Shown: positions 46,657 through 57,869 of the stretch, piece by piece
How positions within the stretch are numbered: the stretch's first letter is position 1
Layout: the number at the start of each line of letters is the position of its first letter
Assembly (NCBI GenBank): GCA_023376005.1
Contig: CM042157.1
Span: forward strand, 52,141,712-52,205,711
Length of the DNA stretch: 64,000 bases
Source: Doryteuthis pealeii
Lineage: Eukaryota; Mollusca; Cephalopoda; Myopsida; Loliginidae
Reading direction: 5' to 3'
Position numbers and translations under genes: made by a program
Notes under the pieces: generated by a model
What the model saw: the letters and a program-made list of their open reading frames with translations, nothing else
Told to the model about the DNA's origin: nothing
The model's database searches: none

Positions 46657-47340
46657 ATGAGTATTAACTGGTGTATGCTTAATTATAATAGCAAATGTCC
46701 TGAAAAGTACAAAAAAGTCATTATTAAAAACTTAATATATCGTGCAAAACTTGTTTCTTCCTCAAAGACAATATTCTATTCTGAATTTAAAAATATTAAA
46801 CAGACGCTTGTTAATAATGGATTTCCCAATCACGTTGTTGATGAAAAAATCAGACCATCCATAAAATAATGAGACTAATGTAGTATACAAATTCAAATGC
46901 TCCTTAGGAGATTGTTGTCCACCCAAAAATGAAAGTATTTACATCGGTCTTACCTCAATCTTGTCACGCCGCTTGACTCTCCATATGTCAGATGATAGCT
47001 CCATTTCACAACATTTGAAATCACATGCATGCCTCCTCTCTAATTACAGAAAAATCCTAATGGAAAATACATTAGTATAACACAAAGAAAAAAGACAAAC
47101 AAAACCTCCAAATACTTAAAGCTCTATACATCAGACAATATAAACCATCCTTAAATAAGATCAATTTTGAATACAGGAGTCGCATTTTAAAATGCTTATA
47201 ACCCTTTTCCTGTCAATTCTTCTTCCAGCCTCCACATCCCTTAGTATAATTTCTACGAGTTCCCCTCCTACTTACTCACATTACTACTAACCTGGAAGAA
47301 CTGGAACACAAATACATCAACCCTGAAGATGGCATTTTGA
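46657..47340 (+). pseudogene. Penelope-like linker and GIY-YIG endonuclease
   Basis: The frame 46657-46869 (IYRAKLVSSSK, GFPNHVVDEKI) is the linker typical of these elements. It is followed at 46930-47070 by VYKFKCS, CCPPKNESIYIGLTSILSRRL and ISQHLKSHAC, a GIY-YIG nuclease in which the IYIGLT segment is the catalytic hairpin. A terminal part with EDGILKCQKC follows. The nuclease nicks target DNA for insertion. Stops and frame changes make it non-functional. Confidence 0.75.
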
Positions 47341-47959
47341 AGTGCCAAAAGTGCTTGGGACAAAAAATTTGGACTAATCCACAGATTCCATCCAAATACA
47401 AAAAGGTTGGCCAGAATTATTGTTGTCTTGAGCCATGCTAAGCTAAGTCAAGTATTTCTAATTCTATGTGATAAATTATTACACTGATTTATTTGAACTA
47501 TTGTCATCTTAGTATTTAACATTTTAGCTGATGTGCCTTCCAGTCGCCTTCTTCAGTTCTATTATATTTGATAAGATTCTTTGAATTTTGAACTGAACCT
47601 CATTCTTTTGTTCATTTCATCCTTTCATTCATTTGTCCTCGTTCAGCTTCTTTCACTGTAACGTAATCAACATTTTATATTCATTTATCCAATTTTTAAA
47701 TTAAAAAAATTTTTTTTTTCAACATTCAGATGTCTCCAGAAACATAATGGTTCTTATATCCTGTTCAGTTTAATGTTAAGCTGACCGAGCTTAGAATGTG
47801 GACTTCTATTCCATTCTTCAATATTGCTCTCTATTATACTTTCTTGCCCTTTTTCTTGATCATCAGCTATACTTGACTTTGTAGTCTCTCCAGCTTTTCA
47901 GTGTTCTTCCAACCTTACTTTTAGAGGATAGATAATATTTATATTTCCTGTTACAATTG

Positions 47960-48057
47960 CATGGAATGGAGTATTCTAGATGAAGCTTATTTTTGTGAAA
48001 GACACAACCCCATTTGTCAGGAAACAGGCTGTTCTTATTCTGGCTTGCTTAGAGATC
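47960..48057 (+). pseudogene. Decayed duplicate of NCAPG exon 4
   Basis: The 57 bases 48001-48057 match 49682-49739 of the real exon at about four in five positions with a single one-base gap. The part upstream, from 'atggaatggagta', matches 49640-49680 with small gaps. In one frame it still reads VRKQAVLILACL against VREQAVLALARL in the exon. Two features disable it: a net five-base deletion shifts the frame in the middle, and no splice donor follows because the Tc1 element begins four bases later. I infer a local duplication of the exon region that decayed before or after the Tc1 insertion. Confidence 0.75.
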
Positions 48058-48061
48058 ATTA

Positions 48062-49395
48062 ATAAATTGCATTTCCTGCTTTATTGCAAGACATTTTTTT
48101 TTTTAATATTTTGAATATTAAACATTGTACAAAAGTAAAATTTGGTAAACTGAAAGATACTAAGTAGATAGGTATGCAGTGAAAATTTCAGTCCTATTGA
48201 TAATCTGCATACAATGTTATGTATTTTCAAGTGTTTTTAACTGTTGAGCTTTATTGCAGGTGTACAAGAATGCCATTGAAATGAAATTCTGACAGTTTCA
48301 AAAAAGACACAGATTGTTTTGGGTCTCGCAGTAGGCTTTTATCTTTGGGTGAATTAGCCAAAAACTTGGTCAAGATATAAGAACTTTATAGTCTTCTGTG
48401 GAATACCTCAAAACCAAACTAAGAGAAGATAAAGGAAAGAGAAAAATTGTATCCCAGTGAGACATTTGAAAAATAAGTAGACCAGGGAGAAAAGACCTTG
48501 GTAGCAAAAGTACTGCCATATTTAAAGAGAAGGCAAGAAGTGTTAAACCCATTGCCAGACTTATCCTAAATAAAACCCACAAATAGAAGCATATTGCTTA
48601 GGCACAGAAATATATGAAGACCAATATCTAAGATGTTCTCTTCACAGATGAGGCCAGACTTACACTGGATGGCCCTGGTGAGCTAAAGTTTGGGTACCAT
48701 TTAGAACCTCTCGCTTGTATCGTATTCAACATCAACAAGGCGGTGGTGGTGTTCTGTTTTGGGCTGGCATCATAGGAAATGAACTTGTTGGGCCCTTTCA
48801 ATTTTCACAGGTGTCAAACTCACCAGCAATTACTACACTGCATTTCTATTAAAGAATTGTTCCTTATGGTTGGATGATTTGCTACTCGTACATGGTGGTT
48901 GATTTTTATGCATGACAATGCACCATCACATTCAGCCAAGGCTACAATTTCATACCTCACAACATTGGGATTTGAAAGACACACTGATGAGTTGGTCCCT
49001 CTGTTCTCCTGACCTTAACCCTATCAAGTAGCTCTGGTCAATCTTGAAAAGGAAAGTTTATGAAGGAGGTGTTCAGTTTTCATCAAAGGATGTCCTGTTG
49101 GAAAAGATCAAAACTGTTGCTGGTTCCATAATATCTCAAATTAGTTGACTAACAGCTCTTGTGGAGAAATGTCTAATGTCTAACTTTTAAACATGGAATT
49201 TACAGAGACAAATGATGTACATCATCAGCAATCTAATTGTGCTTTTTCTAAATATTTTGCTTTCATTCTTTTGTCATGTGCTACATACTTACCTACTTTG
49301 TATCTTTCAGTTTACCAAATTTCACTTTTGTAATGTTTAATATTCAATATATCAACAAAAATGTAACCTGCAATAAAGCATGAAATACAGTTTAC
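48062..49395 (+). mobile_element. Tc1-like DNA transposon, decayed
   Basis: The terminal inverted repeats of about 115 bases (48062-48179 and 49281-49395) share 'gtatctttcagtttacc' and 'tgctttattgc'. TA lies on each side (48060-48061 and 49396-49397), the Tc1/mariner target duplication. The 1.33-kb length is normal. Transposase pieces on the plus strand are FTDEARLTLDGP (first Asp, 48647-48649), MHDNAPSHSAK (second Asp, 48914-48916) and CSPDLNPIK (49002 onwards). The residue after NPI, normally Glu in DD34E Tc1 enzymes, is Lys and a stop follows. The frame changes several times, so it is dead. Confidence 0.85.
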
Positions 49396-49543
49396 TATTG
49401 CAAAAACATTGAATGCGGTTGTAAAAAAAAACCCAAAACTTTACACAAAAAGCAGCTGGAATTTACGAAAGTAAATTTTTAATTCTTTGTCTTTTTCAAT
49501 ATCATATATATATAATGAAGTGGAGTTGCTTATTTTTTTTTAG

Positions 49544-49769
49544 TCTAATGACTGCTCTTCTCGTGCTGTACGGTACCGATGTTGTCAACTGGTGACTAAA
49601 CTTTTGGCTGGAATTGGTGATGCTTTGCTTGATGACAGTATGTGGAGTAGTTTGAGTGAAGCCATGCTGTTAAGAATCAAAGACACTGTCCCTGTTGTCA
49701 GAGAACAGGCTGTTCTTGCTCTGGCTCGCTTGCAGGATCCAACTGATGAAGATTGTGCAGTCACTGCTG
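49544..49769 (+). CDS. NCAPG: NCAPG exon 4
   Basis: Starts after ttttttag and ends before gttagt. The entering phase is 0 and the leaving phase 1. It reads SNDCSSRAVRYRCCQLVTKLL, then DDSMWSSLSEAMLLRIKDTVP and VREQAVLALARLQDPTDE. The RxRxCQLxxKLL and VRxQAVLALxRLQDP segments are hallmarks of CAP-G HEAT repeats. A decayed second copy of its middle lies 1.7 kb upstream, on the other side of the Tc1 element. The donor GTTAGT is weaker than GTAAGT but keeps the frame with the next exon. Confidence 0.92.
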
Positions 49770-50227
49770 GTTAGTAGACAACTTTTTAATTTAAAAAAAA
49801 AAAATTTTTTTTTTTTTTTTTTTTCATTTTGTTACTCATAGTTTAAATGGTAACTACTTTTTTTTAAAAACTTGGTTTTAGTGTTAAGTTCAGTTTTGAA
49901 TGGTTGAATTCTCATTACTACTGGATTTGTTTTTCCAATTTTGTAACTTGTTAGCTCTGAATTTAGTTTTGAATGATATTTTATTTTAAAAAAAAATTCT
50001 CCATAAAGTAACTACCCAGAAAATGTGAGCTTTTTAAATTTTCAAGGCATGTAGGTGGCTTTTGATATTAAATTTGTTTGAAATTAGTCTGCTCTGGATA
50101 ATGAAGAAAATCTTGCTTAATTTTGAGGTGTGCAGAGATTTTATTTTAGAAAGTTGTTGAATATTCAAATATATAATTGATGTGCCTGGTGATATAAATT
50201 TGATACAACTCTTAAAGAGTGACAAAA

Positions 50228-50264
<37 letters not shown>

Positions 50265-50576
50265 TTTTCTTCTAAATATGTTAATTCATGACGGTGTGGA
50301 AATTTTTCTTTACCAAATCTTATTTTCATAAATCACAAGCTGTGTTTTGCAAGTTTTCTTAGTTAAAAAGTCATCTACTAGATGTGTAGGGATCTTTGTA
50401 AAAACTCCTTTCCTTCCAAAATTATTAAGCTACTATAATAGAATTGGTAAGGGTTACACTATTTTACTTTCTAACATGTTGATATTTTCATGAGAATTGT
50501 AAAATAATGAATTTGGCAAATTTGTTTTTGAGACTTGAAAAATAATGAAATTCTTTTTTTTTAATAAACTTTTCAG

Positions 50577-50807
50577 CCTTTCTGTTCCATCTTGCACATG
50601 ACTCCTATGCTGGGGTGAGACGTGCCATTCTCTCATCCATAGCTCCGTCAGCTCTGTCCCTTCAAGCCATTCTTGATCGAACCAAGGATATCACTGAGAC
50701 TGTCCGGAACCAAGCATTTAATGTTATCTCAGAAAAAGTGAACATAAGGGTACTGTCAGTAGCACAGCGCCTAGAATTGGCCCAAAATGGCTTGGAAGAT
50801 AAATCAG
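50577..50807 (+). CDS. NCAPG: NCAPG exon 5
   Basis: Starts after ttttcag and ends before gtgagt; phase 1 on both sides. It reads FLFHLAHDSYAGVRRAILSS, DRTKDITETVRNQAF and IRVLSVAQRLELAQNGLEDKS. These match the vertebrate segment with VRRAVLSSIA, TKDxxExVRxxA and the AQRxxLLxxGLxDRS end, so this is one of the most conserved CAP-G regions. Intron 4 upstream is 807 bases; intron 5 downstream is 8.9 kb and full of transposable elements. Confidence 0.92.
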
Positions 50808-51135
50808 GTGAGTTGTGAAGCATTTGATGTCATTTTTAATACAAATATTTATAAATACCATATTTATTGGTAAACTACGAAAGAAATTGTCACATAAACT
50901 ATCTATATTTGTGTCTTTTGACAACACATTTAAGATAAAAGATTGTATAGCTCTCCAGAAAAAGCCCCAAAATAAACCCCTCATGTTTAAAATAATAAAA
51001 AATATAGCAATTCTTTTCTTGTACGCCTGTCAACTATTATTGGGGTTTTGCAAATAAATAAAAATCTGTGAGTATCACCTGTTCCTTTTTTTTTAGACAT
51101 ACATGTTAAAACTGAAATTAAAAACTATTTTGAGT

Positions 51136-51197
51136 CAGGGTTCCCACGCATCCTGGAAAATGAAATGTACATTTTCCAGGTTTTCACCTGGAAAAAT

Positions 51198-51235
<38 letters not shown>

Positions 51236-53015
51236 TCAAAAATCCTGGAAAATTTGAATTATCTGAGACAAAATCAATGTTATTTTTACAGTAAACAAAT
51301 ATAACTAGTAAAATAAGGACAGTGTTTTTTGTTTTTATTTTTAACACACTCCGAATCTACGCAAGATTTCCAAAATTATTCATGTATATTCATTAAACAG
51401 TAAAAATGCTTCTGACTGGGTGGGTACTTGTTGATTTCATCCAATGAAGTCTTGCTTTCATTATGTAGCAATATTTTGATTTAATTTTACGTGACATTGA
51501 AGATAAACAAAACCAGAATTAGTCAGTTAGACTACTTTAAAAATTGTTAAAGGTTTAAAAAATCAATTCTGTTTTACAAGACGTAAAATTTTGTAAAATT
51601 CAGAAGATGTAACTTTAACATTTTTTTCATAATCATGTTCAGTAGTGTTTAATTGAATAAAATGATTTAATATTTTAGCAAGACTTAAAGGAATATTTTG
51701 TCTGTAAGTCAGTCAAATAATTTTCACAGAAATTCGACATAAAAACATCTCCACAATTGAATTGACATAATTTTAATTTTGTCATTACAAATACCATTAT
51801 TTAGAAGAAATTTTGCGTAAAATTTATAACGTTTATTTGAAGAAGTGAGCATGAATCTTTTTTTTTTTTTTTTTTTTCTTTTCTTTTCTTTTTTTAAATA
51901 GCACTCGTGTAAAATAGTTACTGAAAACCAAAGAATGTTTTGTATTTGAAGGTATAAAATAGCGCGCAAGCAAAATTTTGACTGAAAATCATCAATTAAA
52001 ACAAAACAAAAGAAAACAAAAACAATACGCAGTAACTTAATACTAATATTTAAGAATTACATAAAATTAATGTTCATTTAAAAAAAGTTTTTATTAAACA
52101 TTTTTAAAAAACGCTGAAAAGTGAAAGTTTAAAAAAAAAATTTTTAAGACAAACGTTGGTCCCCCCCCCCCCAGACCCCTAAGTAAGGCTTGCTTAAACA
52201 AAATTTTTTTTTTTTTTCATCAAATGTCAATTTCATCTCAGTTAAAAAAATAACTGTCCCTTTTATGATGTAAATAGCAACCCCACCACCACCTCTCTCC
52301 CCTGGAAAATATTGGTAATCTTAACATCTTTCCACCCGGACTCCTGACCTAATTTACTCTACTTTTACTTGCCATTGTCAGGTATAATTCCGTCCAAACA
52401 AATATTTTCTGAGTCGTGCAATTTATGGGCAAATTAATGTAGATATTTTACAGTATCTCCCACCCCCCCAGCTTTTTATCAGCAAGTCAATTTAGATATT
52501 CTAACCCCCACCCCACCCTGTTAAAAATGTTTTTCGATTAATATTTACAAAACACATTCAAATTTTAAATATTAGGTACTGCCAATTTTGACCTCACAGA
52601 CGTATTTTAAAAAATAGATTTAATCTCTTCGATTGAAGGGGGGAAAAAATACCAAAAATCAGGGAATTATCATATTTTAATGAAAATTTCAGTGTTGATG
52701 TAGATATTTTACAGTATCTCCCACCCCCCAGCTTTTTATCAATGAATGAATGAATTTAGAAATTCAGATTTTTTTTCAGGTCACTTAATTTTGACACCTC
52801 TCCCGCCTCTTATTTAGGGGTGGGGTCGGCCAAAATATCTTTCGAAACTAATTATAGTATGAAAATATACTTTTGAAACTAATTACAGTATGAATAAAAA
52901 GACAAAAGACTGTTAATAGAAAAAGTTATTTTAAAGGATCATGTCTTGTAGAAAATAAGTACCGAAAATTAAATGTAAAAAAAAACTAAAAAAATTTTGG
53001 ATTTTTTTTTTTACT

Positions 53016-53062
<47 letters not shown>

Positions 53063-54991
53063 CTTTTAGATTATCAGTGAAAAAATTATACATAGATACT
53101 GTTTGGTTAAAAAGGGCGGGGGCCTAACTTTTCAATTGAGTTTTTTTCCAAAAATTATTAGATAACAATTCTAAGTCGGCTTGTTATTAAATTCAAATTT
53201 GTTTTTAGAACCTATAATTATGAAATTTAAAACTTAAATTTAGGTATTTCATATTTCAAATTAATTCTATCTATTATGTATGTATATGGATTGTTTTCAA
53301 GGTGCATATAGGTGGCATTTATCTTAAAGAACTTCAATTTATTTCCATTGAATCCGTTTGATTGAAATGACTCAGTAAATTTAAAAGAATTCATTGATTA
53401 ATAAGTGAACACTGAAAATTTTATTAAAATCGGATAATTCTCTGATTTTTGGCAATTTTTTTTTTCTGCAATCTGCGCCTCTGCATTTTTTAACATATTT
53501 CTTGGTGACTTTTTGTAAACAAAAACGCCTGATTTTTGGGGGACTCGTTAGTTTTTTTATGTGTTTTGAACAAAAAAGATATTTCATTTAAATCAATATC
53601 AAAAAGTTAATCATTTTTCTGTACATAGTGTATTTAATGTTTTTCTATTATTGATTTCTAAGAAGAAACTATTATAAGTCTTAAATGGTGTGGGGATTTT
53701 TAGTCTGTAACTATTTCACACAAAGGGCCCATTTTGATCAAATTTTTAGCTGAATTTAATTGTTTAAAATCTATTAAAAATAAATTACATATGTAATAGT
53801 ATTTTTTTTCTTTCTTTTTTTTTATTGATAGTATAAAAAAAAAAAAGAAACCACAATGATATTACATATGTAATTTTTATTTACGTCAAAAAATATAATG
53901 ATTATACTTTTCAAATTAAACAAAAACTTGACCTTTGATTTAATTTTAATTTGTTTTTAAAATGAAAATGAGCACACAAATTGTTTGTACCTATCAAATA
54001 TGTACTGTGATGTGTTTTTCGCTTTTTATTGACAAATTTAAGTAGATATTATACAATACCCCTCCCCCAGCGATTTTTATCGGCACATCAATTTAGATAT
54101 TTTACAACCTACCCCATTCATTTTTTTTTTTTTTTTTTTTTTGAGGAATTTGTACAAAACACAATTCCCAACACCCCCCACCATTGAAGCGTAAAATCCT
54201 TCAGTCTTTTCAATATTTTTATTTTAAAAATAATCTACTTAAAAAAATTTTTAATGATTGGTTCCCATATTGTATTCATCTCTGTAAATGGCCGCCCTGT
54301 CAGCTGCGGCGTTAGAATGTGTCAACTGCACCTCTGCAGAGGGGTAAGACTCTCCCAATAGGGCCACCTGTTGGCCGTCGGTGGCAACCTGTGATGCTTA
54401 AGGATAGAACCCAGGTGGATGAGCAGTTCATGACTTGCAATACTCCACTTTGGCCCTATCTTGGGCTAGACGGGCGGTCGGAGAGGCCCCTTCCGATCTA
54501 TCGGCTGGTCACGTCAAGCCCTAGCACCCATATGATTTTCCCAATCCTATTTCCCTTATGACAAGCCCAACCCTTTTTTATCATGGGTGCTAGAAGGCGG
54601 TGACTGGGGGTCTACATGTCCTGGAAATGACGTTAAACTCTATCTGATGGTGAGGTTCTAGTTTTGGAGGTTTGGAAAATTGACAAATAATGAGTTATCG
54701 CCTCTTGGGATATAGTAATGTTGATCATGGCTAAGCAAAAACAGGAGGTCAGACAATTGTATTGTACAGGTTGTCCATAAAGTCAGTGCACTTAAAATAA
54801 TTTATAACTTTAAAGTGCATATACATTAACCCTGCAACATAAAAAGTAACAATAAAACTGTCTAAATGTGTCAATATTAGATTATATCGATTAAATTATG
54901 AAATTGCCATGAACAATTTCTCTCCTGGAAATTTAAAAAAATATCCTGGAAATGTCCTGGAAAATGATTTTCTAAAATGAGTGGGAATCCG
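51136..54991. repeat. CAGGGTTCCCAC-ended long repeat, copy C
   Basis: The most complete copy apart from A. It starts cagggttcccacgcatcc at 51136 and ends gtgggaatccg at 54991, with 'tttccaggaca'-type motifs just inside both ends. The internal order is the same as copy A and D. A poly-T run (51199-51234), a TA microsatellite (53022-53058) and a U block (about 52.6-53.5 kb) lie inside. No transposase frame is visible. It sits in NCAPG intron 5. Confidence 0.6.
53022..53058. repeat. (TA)n microsatellite
   Basis: Uninterrupted TA repeat of about 18 units. A shorter TA run lies at 16146-16173. Confidence 0.95.
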
Positions 54992-55008
54992 ACCATAGAA
55001 CTATACAA

Positions 55009-55458
55009 ATGAAAACCCAATTTAAAAAGGGTAAAACCTCCAATCCCCGCTATGAGGGCAGATCAACTAATTATACCAACTACCATAATTATCAGGACAG
55101 ACCTTGGAATGGTAACAAGTCACCATTGGGAACAAATATTACATGTTATATTTGTAATAAAAAGGGCCACAAGTCCTACAACTGTAGAAATAAGAAAAAT
55201 AATTTTTGTCAGAATATTAAGTATTTTCCCCAAAAACAAACTTATTTTTTTGCTGCTGGGTATGACTCCTTATATAAGGCGCATTTGCTCGTTGATTGTG
55301 GTGCTACTCAACATGTGATCAACGATAAAACTAAATTTATCAGTTTGGACCCCAATTTTGAGCCTGAAAATCATTTTGTGGAATTGGCGGATGGAAGCAA
55401 GTCCAATGGCTTAGTTCAAAAACGCGGAGACACGTGCGTATATTTAAAAAAACAATAA
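55009..55458 (+). pseudogene. Copia gag end and aspartic protease
   Basis: A CX2CX4HX4C knuckle lies at 55144-55185 (CYICNKKGHKSYNC). The protease follows with LLVDCGATQHV, where the active-site triplet is Asp-Cys-Gly, normally Asp-Ser-Gly (Asp codon at 55294-55296). FVELADGSKSNG is the conserved copia segment after the active site. The knuckle packages RNA and the protease matures the polyprotein; the Cys substitution probably reflects decay. The frame ends in a stop before the linker to integrase. Confidence 0.75.
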
Positions 55459-55689
55459 GAGGCAAATTTGCGAATGCATTTTAAAAGGGGCTTTGTATAT
55501 CTCTAATTTTAAACAGAACATTTTTTTCATTCCTGGTCGCCATGGCTTCTGGGGCCCACATAAGTTTTGGACACAAAAATCAAAATTAATCTACCCAAAT
55601 GGCATGATATGTAATATAAAAAGAATGGGTTGCTTGTATTATTTAAAAAATATTAATTCCGCAAAGACTGCAAGCCATGACATCAACAC

Positions 55690-56209
55690 CTGACATAGAA
55701 TTTTAGGTCACTGCAACACAAATGATATAAAGAAATTACCAAAAGTAGTGAATGGAATGAAAATAGAATTTACCCCCTCATGTAAGACCAACTGTAATAT
55801 ATGCATTCAGGGTAAAATGGTTGAAACTAAAAATAAAATTTTAAACAAAAAAGAAACTGAGATATTGTCGCTCGTACATTACAACTTAGCCGGACCAATA
55901 CAACCCATTGGCAAAGGCAATTACAGGTATGTACTGAATTTTATTGACGATTTTTCTGGACTTATAATGTTATACTTTTCAGCCCATAAATCTGATACAC
56001 TGCTAGCAACCAAACAATATCTAGCAGACGTCAGTCCATTTGGTAAAGTGAAATGCATACGAAGTGACAATGGAAGCGAATTCCTGTCAGAAAACTGTCA
56101 AAATTTATTGAGAACAAGATTAAACATGAGATCTGCCCCCTATTCTCTGCACCAGAATGGAAACGTGGAGAGATCGTGGAGGACTTTATTTTCAATGGCT
56201 AGATGCTAG
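55690..56209 (+). pseudogene. Copia integrase
   Basis: The zinc finger has HRILGHCN with CNICIQGK downstream (HX4H and CX2C); a TGA replaces the Trp that usually precedes the first His. The core reads HYNLAGPI, where the first catalytic Asp (usually in HxDLxGP) is Asn, then FIDDFSG, IRSDNGSEF (second Asp) and NVERSWRTLF (catalytic Glu). So two of three DDE residues survive. The frame ends at a stop in what should be the Met-Ala-Arg segment. Confidence 0.8.
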
Positions 56210-56680
56210 CTCATTGAGTCTAAACTACCAAAAAGTCTCTGGGTTTACACAATACTTACATCTGCCTATATAAAGAATTGTTACTTTAATACATATTTAG
56301 GGAAAACCACTTTTGAAATTTTTACCGGTTCAAGACCGAACTTGAGTCGTATCCATATTTTTGGAACGATTTGTTTTTGCTATGTGCAGAACAAAAAGAA
56401 ATTGGACCCTGTCCTGAGGAGGGTATTTTTATCGGATATGATAAAAGTCCAGCATATCATTTATTTCCCTGAAACAAATACTATTAAAAAAATGAGATGT
56501 GTCAAATTCCCTGATTCCTATGCTAAGACCCTGAAAGATGAAATCGCTGACTTGCTAGTCTTGCCAACTTATTCCGATTGTGTCTATGAGAATAAATCGC
56601 CAATTGGTAAAACTGAACAATTATTAAAATCACTATACGCAAAAGAAACAGACCAGATTTCTTTGTAATTGATAATTTCA
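56210..56680 (+). pseudogene. Copia integrase C-terminal and linker region
   Basis: After the stop, readable pieces continue as KLPKSLWVYTILTSAYIKN, GSRPNLSRIHIFG and, in two alternating frames, EEGIFIGYDKSPAY and YFPETNTIKKMRCVKF. This is the copia segment that follows the integrase core. A shift near 56420 separates the two frames. It has no independent function. Confidence 0.65.
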
Positions 56681-57276
56681 AGTTAAAAAGTTTTGACTAC
56701 TGCTACTTATTATCTACCATACCCAGCAATTATGTTGAGGCATTAAAATCGCCGGATTCGCAACAATGGTGGCTCGCCATACAAAAGGAATATGCAACAC
56801 TCCTTGAAAATTATACGTTTGAATTAAAACCTGCACCAAAGAATAAAAATATCATAGGGAGCCGTTGGGTTTACAATTGAAAATACAAAGATGGCACCTG
56901 TAAATATAAAGCTAGGTTTGTCACAAGAGGCTTTTCCCAGATGTATGGTGAGGATTATGTCGACACGTTTTCACCAACGACAAATCTAACTTCTATAAGA
57001 ACTTTAATCCAGTTGGCAGTCCAATATAACTTGTGAATCCACCATCTTGATGTCAAAAGTGCCTATTTAAATGTTCCATTAGACTTTGACATATACATAT
57101 ATCCCCCAGAAGGTTTTGAAAATGAAAATAAATATTGTGTATGGAAACTTAAAAAAGCCCTATATGGTTTGAAACAAAGTGGGCGTTCCTGGAATAACAC
57201 TTTTCATAATTACCTGGTTGACGAGTATTTTAAACCCTCTATTATAGACCCTTGTTTGTATACCAAGGAAATTAAC
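56681..57276 (+). pseudogene. Copia reverse transcriptase, N-terminal half
   Basis: The frame reads WWLAIQKEYATL, GSRWVYN, KARFVTRGFSQ, VDTFSPTTN, LDVKSAYLN (first catalytic Asp), PPEGFE and KKALYGLKQS, all standard copia RT landmarks in order. Two in-frame stops appear where Trp and Met are expected. The sequence ends after DPCLYTK, just short of the YVDD catalytic box, at the turn of an inverted duplication. Confidence 0.8.
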
Positions 57277-57401
57277 AATTATTGCAATTTCTTTGTTAAT
57301 TTCCTTGGTATACAAACAAGGGTCTATAATAGGTTTTAAAATGGTCAATCAGGTAATTATGAAAAATGTTATTCCAGGAAAGCCCACTTTGTTTTAAAAT
57401 T
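57167..57401. repeat. Inverted duplication inside the copia element
   Basis: The arms 57167-57276 and 57295-57401 are reverse complements at roughly nine in ten positions, around an 18-base loop. Arm 1 is copia RT coding sequence, so arm 2 is the same sequence backwards. The differences between the arms show the event is old. It removed or replaced the catalytic half of the reverse transcriptase. Confidence 0.85.
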
Positions 57402-57408
57402 GATGGTG

Positions 57409-57706
57409 TGTTGAGAATTTGAGTATATAAGGTGTAATGGATCCCCGCTCCTACTTATAGACTAGGCTAGATCATATGATCTATACCTTAGCCAATCACT
57501 GGCAGTACTCTGAGGCTGATACAAACTTAACCGACCCTACTGGTCATAATTACTGTGACATTCATGGACGACAGACATAGGATTAAATCACTGGACCTTT
57601 ACCAATATGTAGGATAGGACTCCTACGCTTACCAAAGGATTCCATAACATAGGATTTTCTTTAAGCCCTTTTCAACTGGCCAAGGATGGCATTTAAAAAC
57701 TTTACA
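57409..57706 (+). mobile_element. LTR-like segment of the copia element
   Basis: About 298 bases starting tgttgagaat and ending ctttaca, a TG...CA boundary pair. A TATATAA lies at 57424-57430. Immediately right is the 3' part of the CAGGGTTCCCAC repeat. There is no second copy on the 5' side to prove it is an LTR, so this is by position and end bases only. Confidence 0.45.
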
Positions 57707-57827
57707 GATATTAGATTAATATCGATTAAATTATGAAATTGCCGTGAACAAGAGTTGTCCTGGAAAATTTTTAAAATGTCCTGGAAACATCCTGGAAAAT
57801 GATTTCCTAAAATGAGTGGGAACCCTG
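57707..57827. repeat. CAGGGTTCCCAC-ended long repeat, copy E (3' end)
   Basis: Matches 54870-54991 and 15040-15122, ending gtgggaaccctg at 57827. It is probably the remainder of a copy into which the copia element inserted. Confidence 0.65.
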
Positions 57828-57869
57828 TATATAGCATTATTGGTGTGTTTGAATGAAGAAATCTCCAAA

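Larger units (their letters stand above)
45609..47414 (+). mobile_element. Penelope-like retroelement in NCAPG intron 3
   Basis: The order is an N-terminal domain, reverse transcriptase with YVDD at 46531-46542 and a GIY-YIG endonuclease, the signature of Penelope-like elements, which encode both in one ORF and lie outside the LTR and LINE groups. The outer 60 bases, 45609-45670 and 47356-47414, are inverted copies of each other ('ggatggaatccatgg' against 'acagattccatcc'). Numerous stops and indels show decay. The element is in sense orientation, between NCAPG exons 3 and 4. The tail at 47485-47570 shares motifs with the inverted unit at 33.6-34.1 kb. Confidence 0.8.
54992..57706 (+). mobile_element. 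Ty1/copia retrotransposon, decayed, with rearranged 3' end
   Basis: The order gag knuckle, protease, integrase, reverse transcriptase is the copia order, with integrase before reverse transcriptase. Stops and shifts are frequent. The 5' LTR and most of gag are missing: the body begins right at the end of repeat copy C. Reverse transcriptase breaks off before the YVDD box in an inverted duplication, followed directly by an LTR-like segment. It is in sense orientation in NCAPG intron 5. Confidence 0.8.

Noticed and set aside
47960..48057. Alternative, mutually exclusive NCAPG exon
   Set aside because: The frame is broken by a net five-base deletion and there is no donor site before the Tc1 element.
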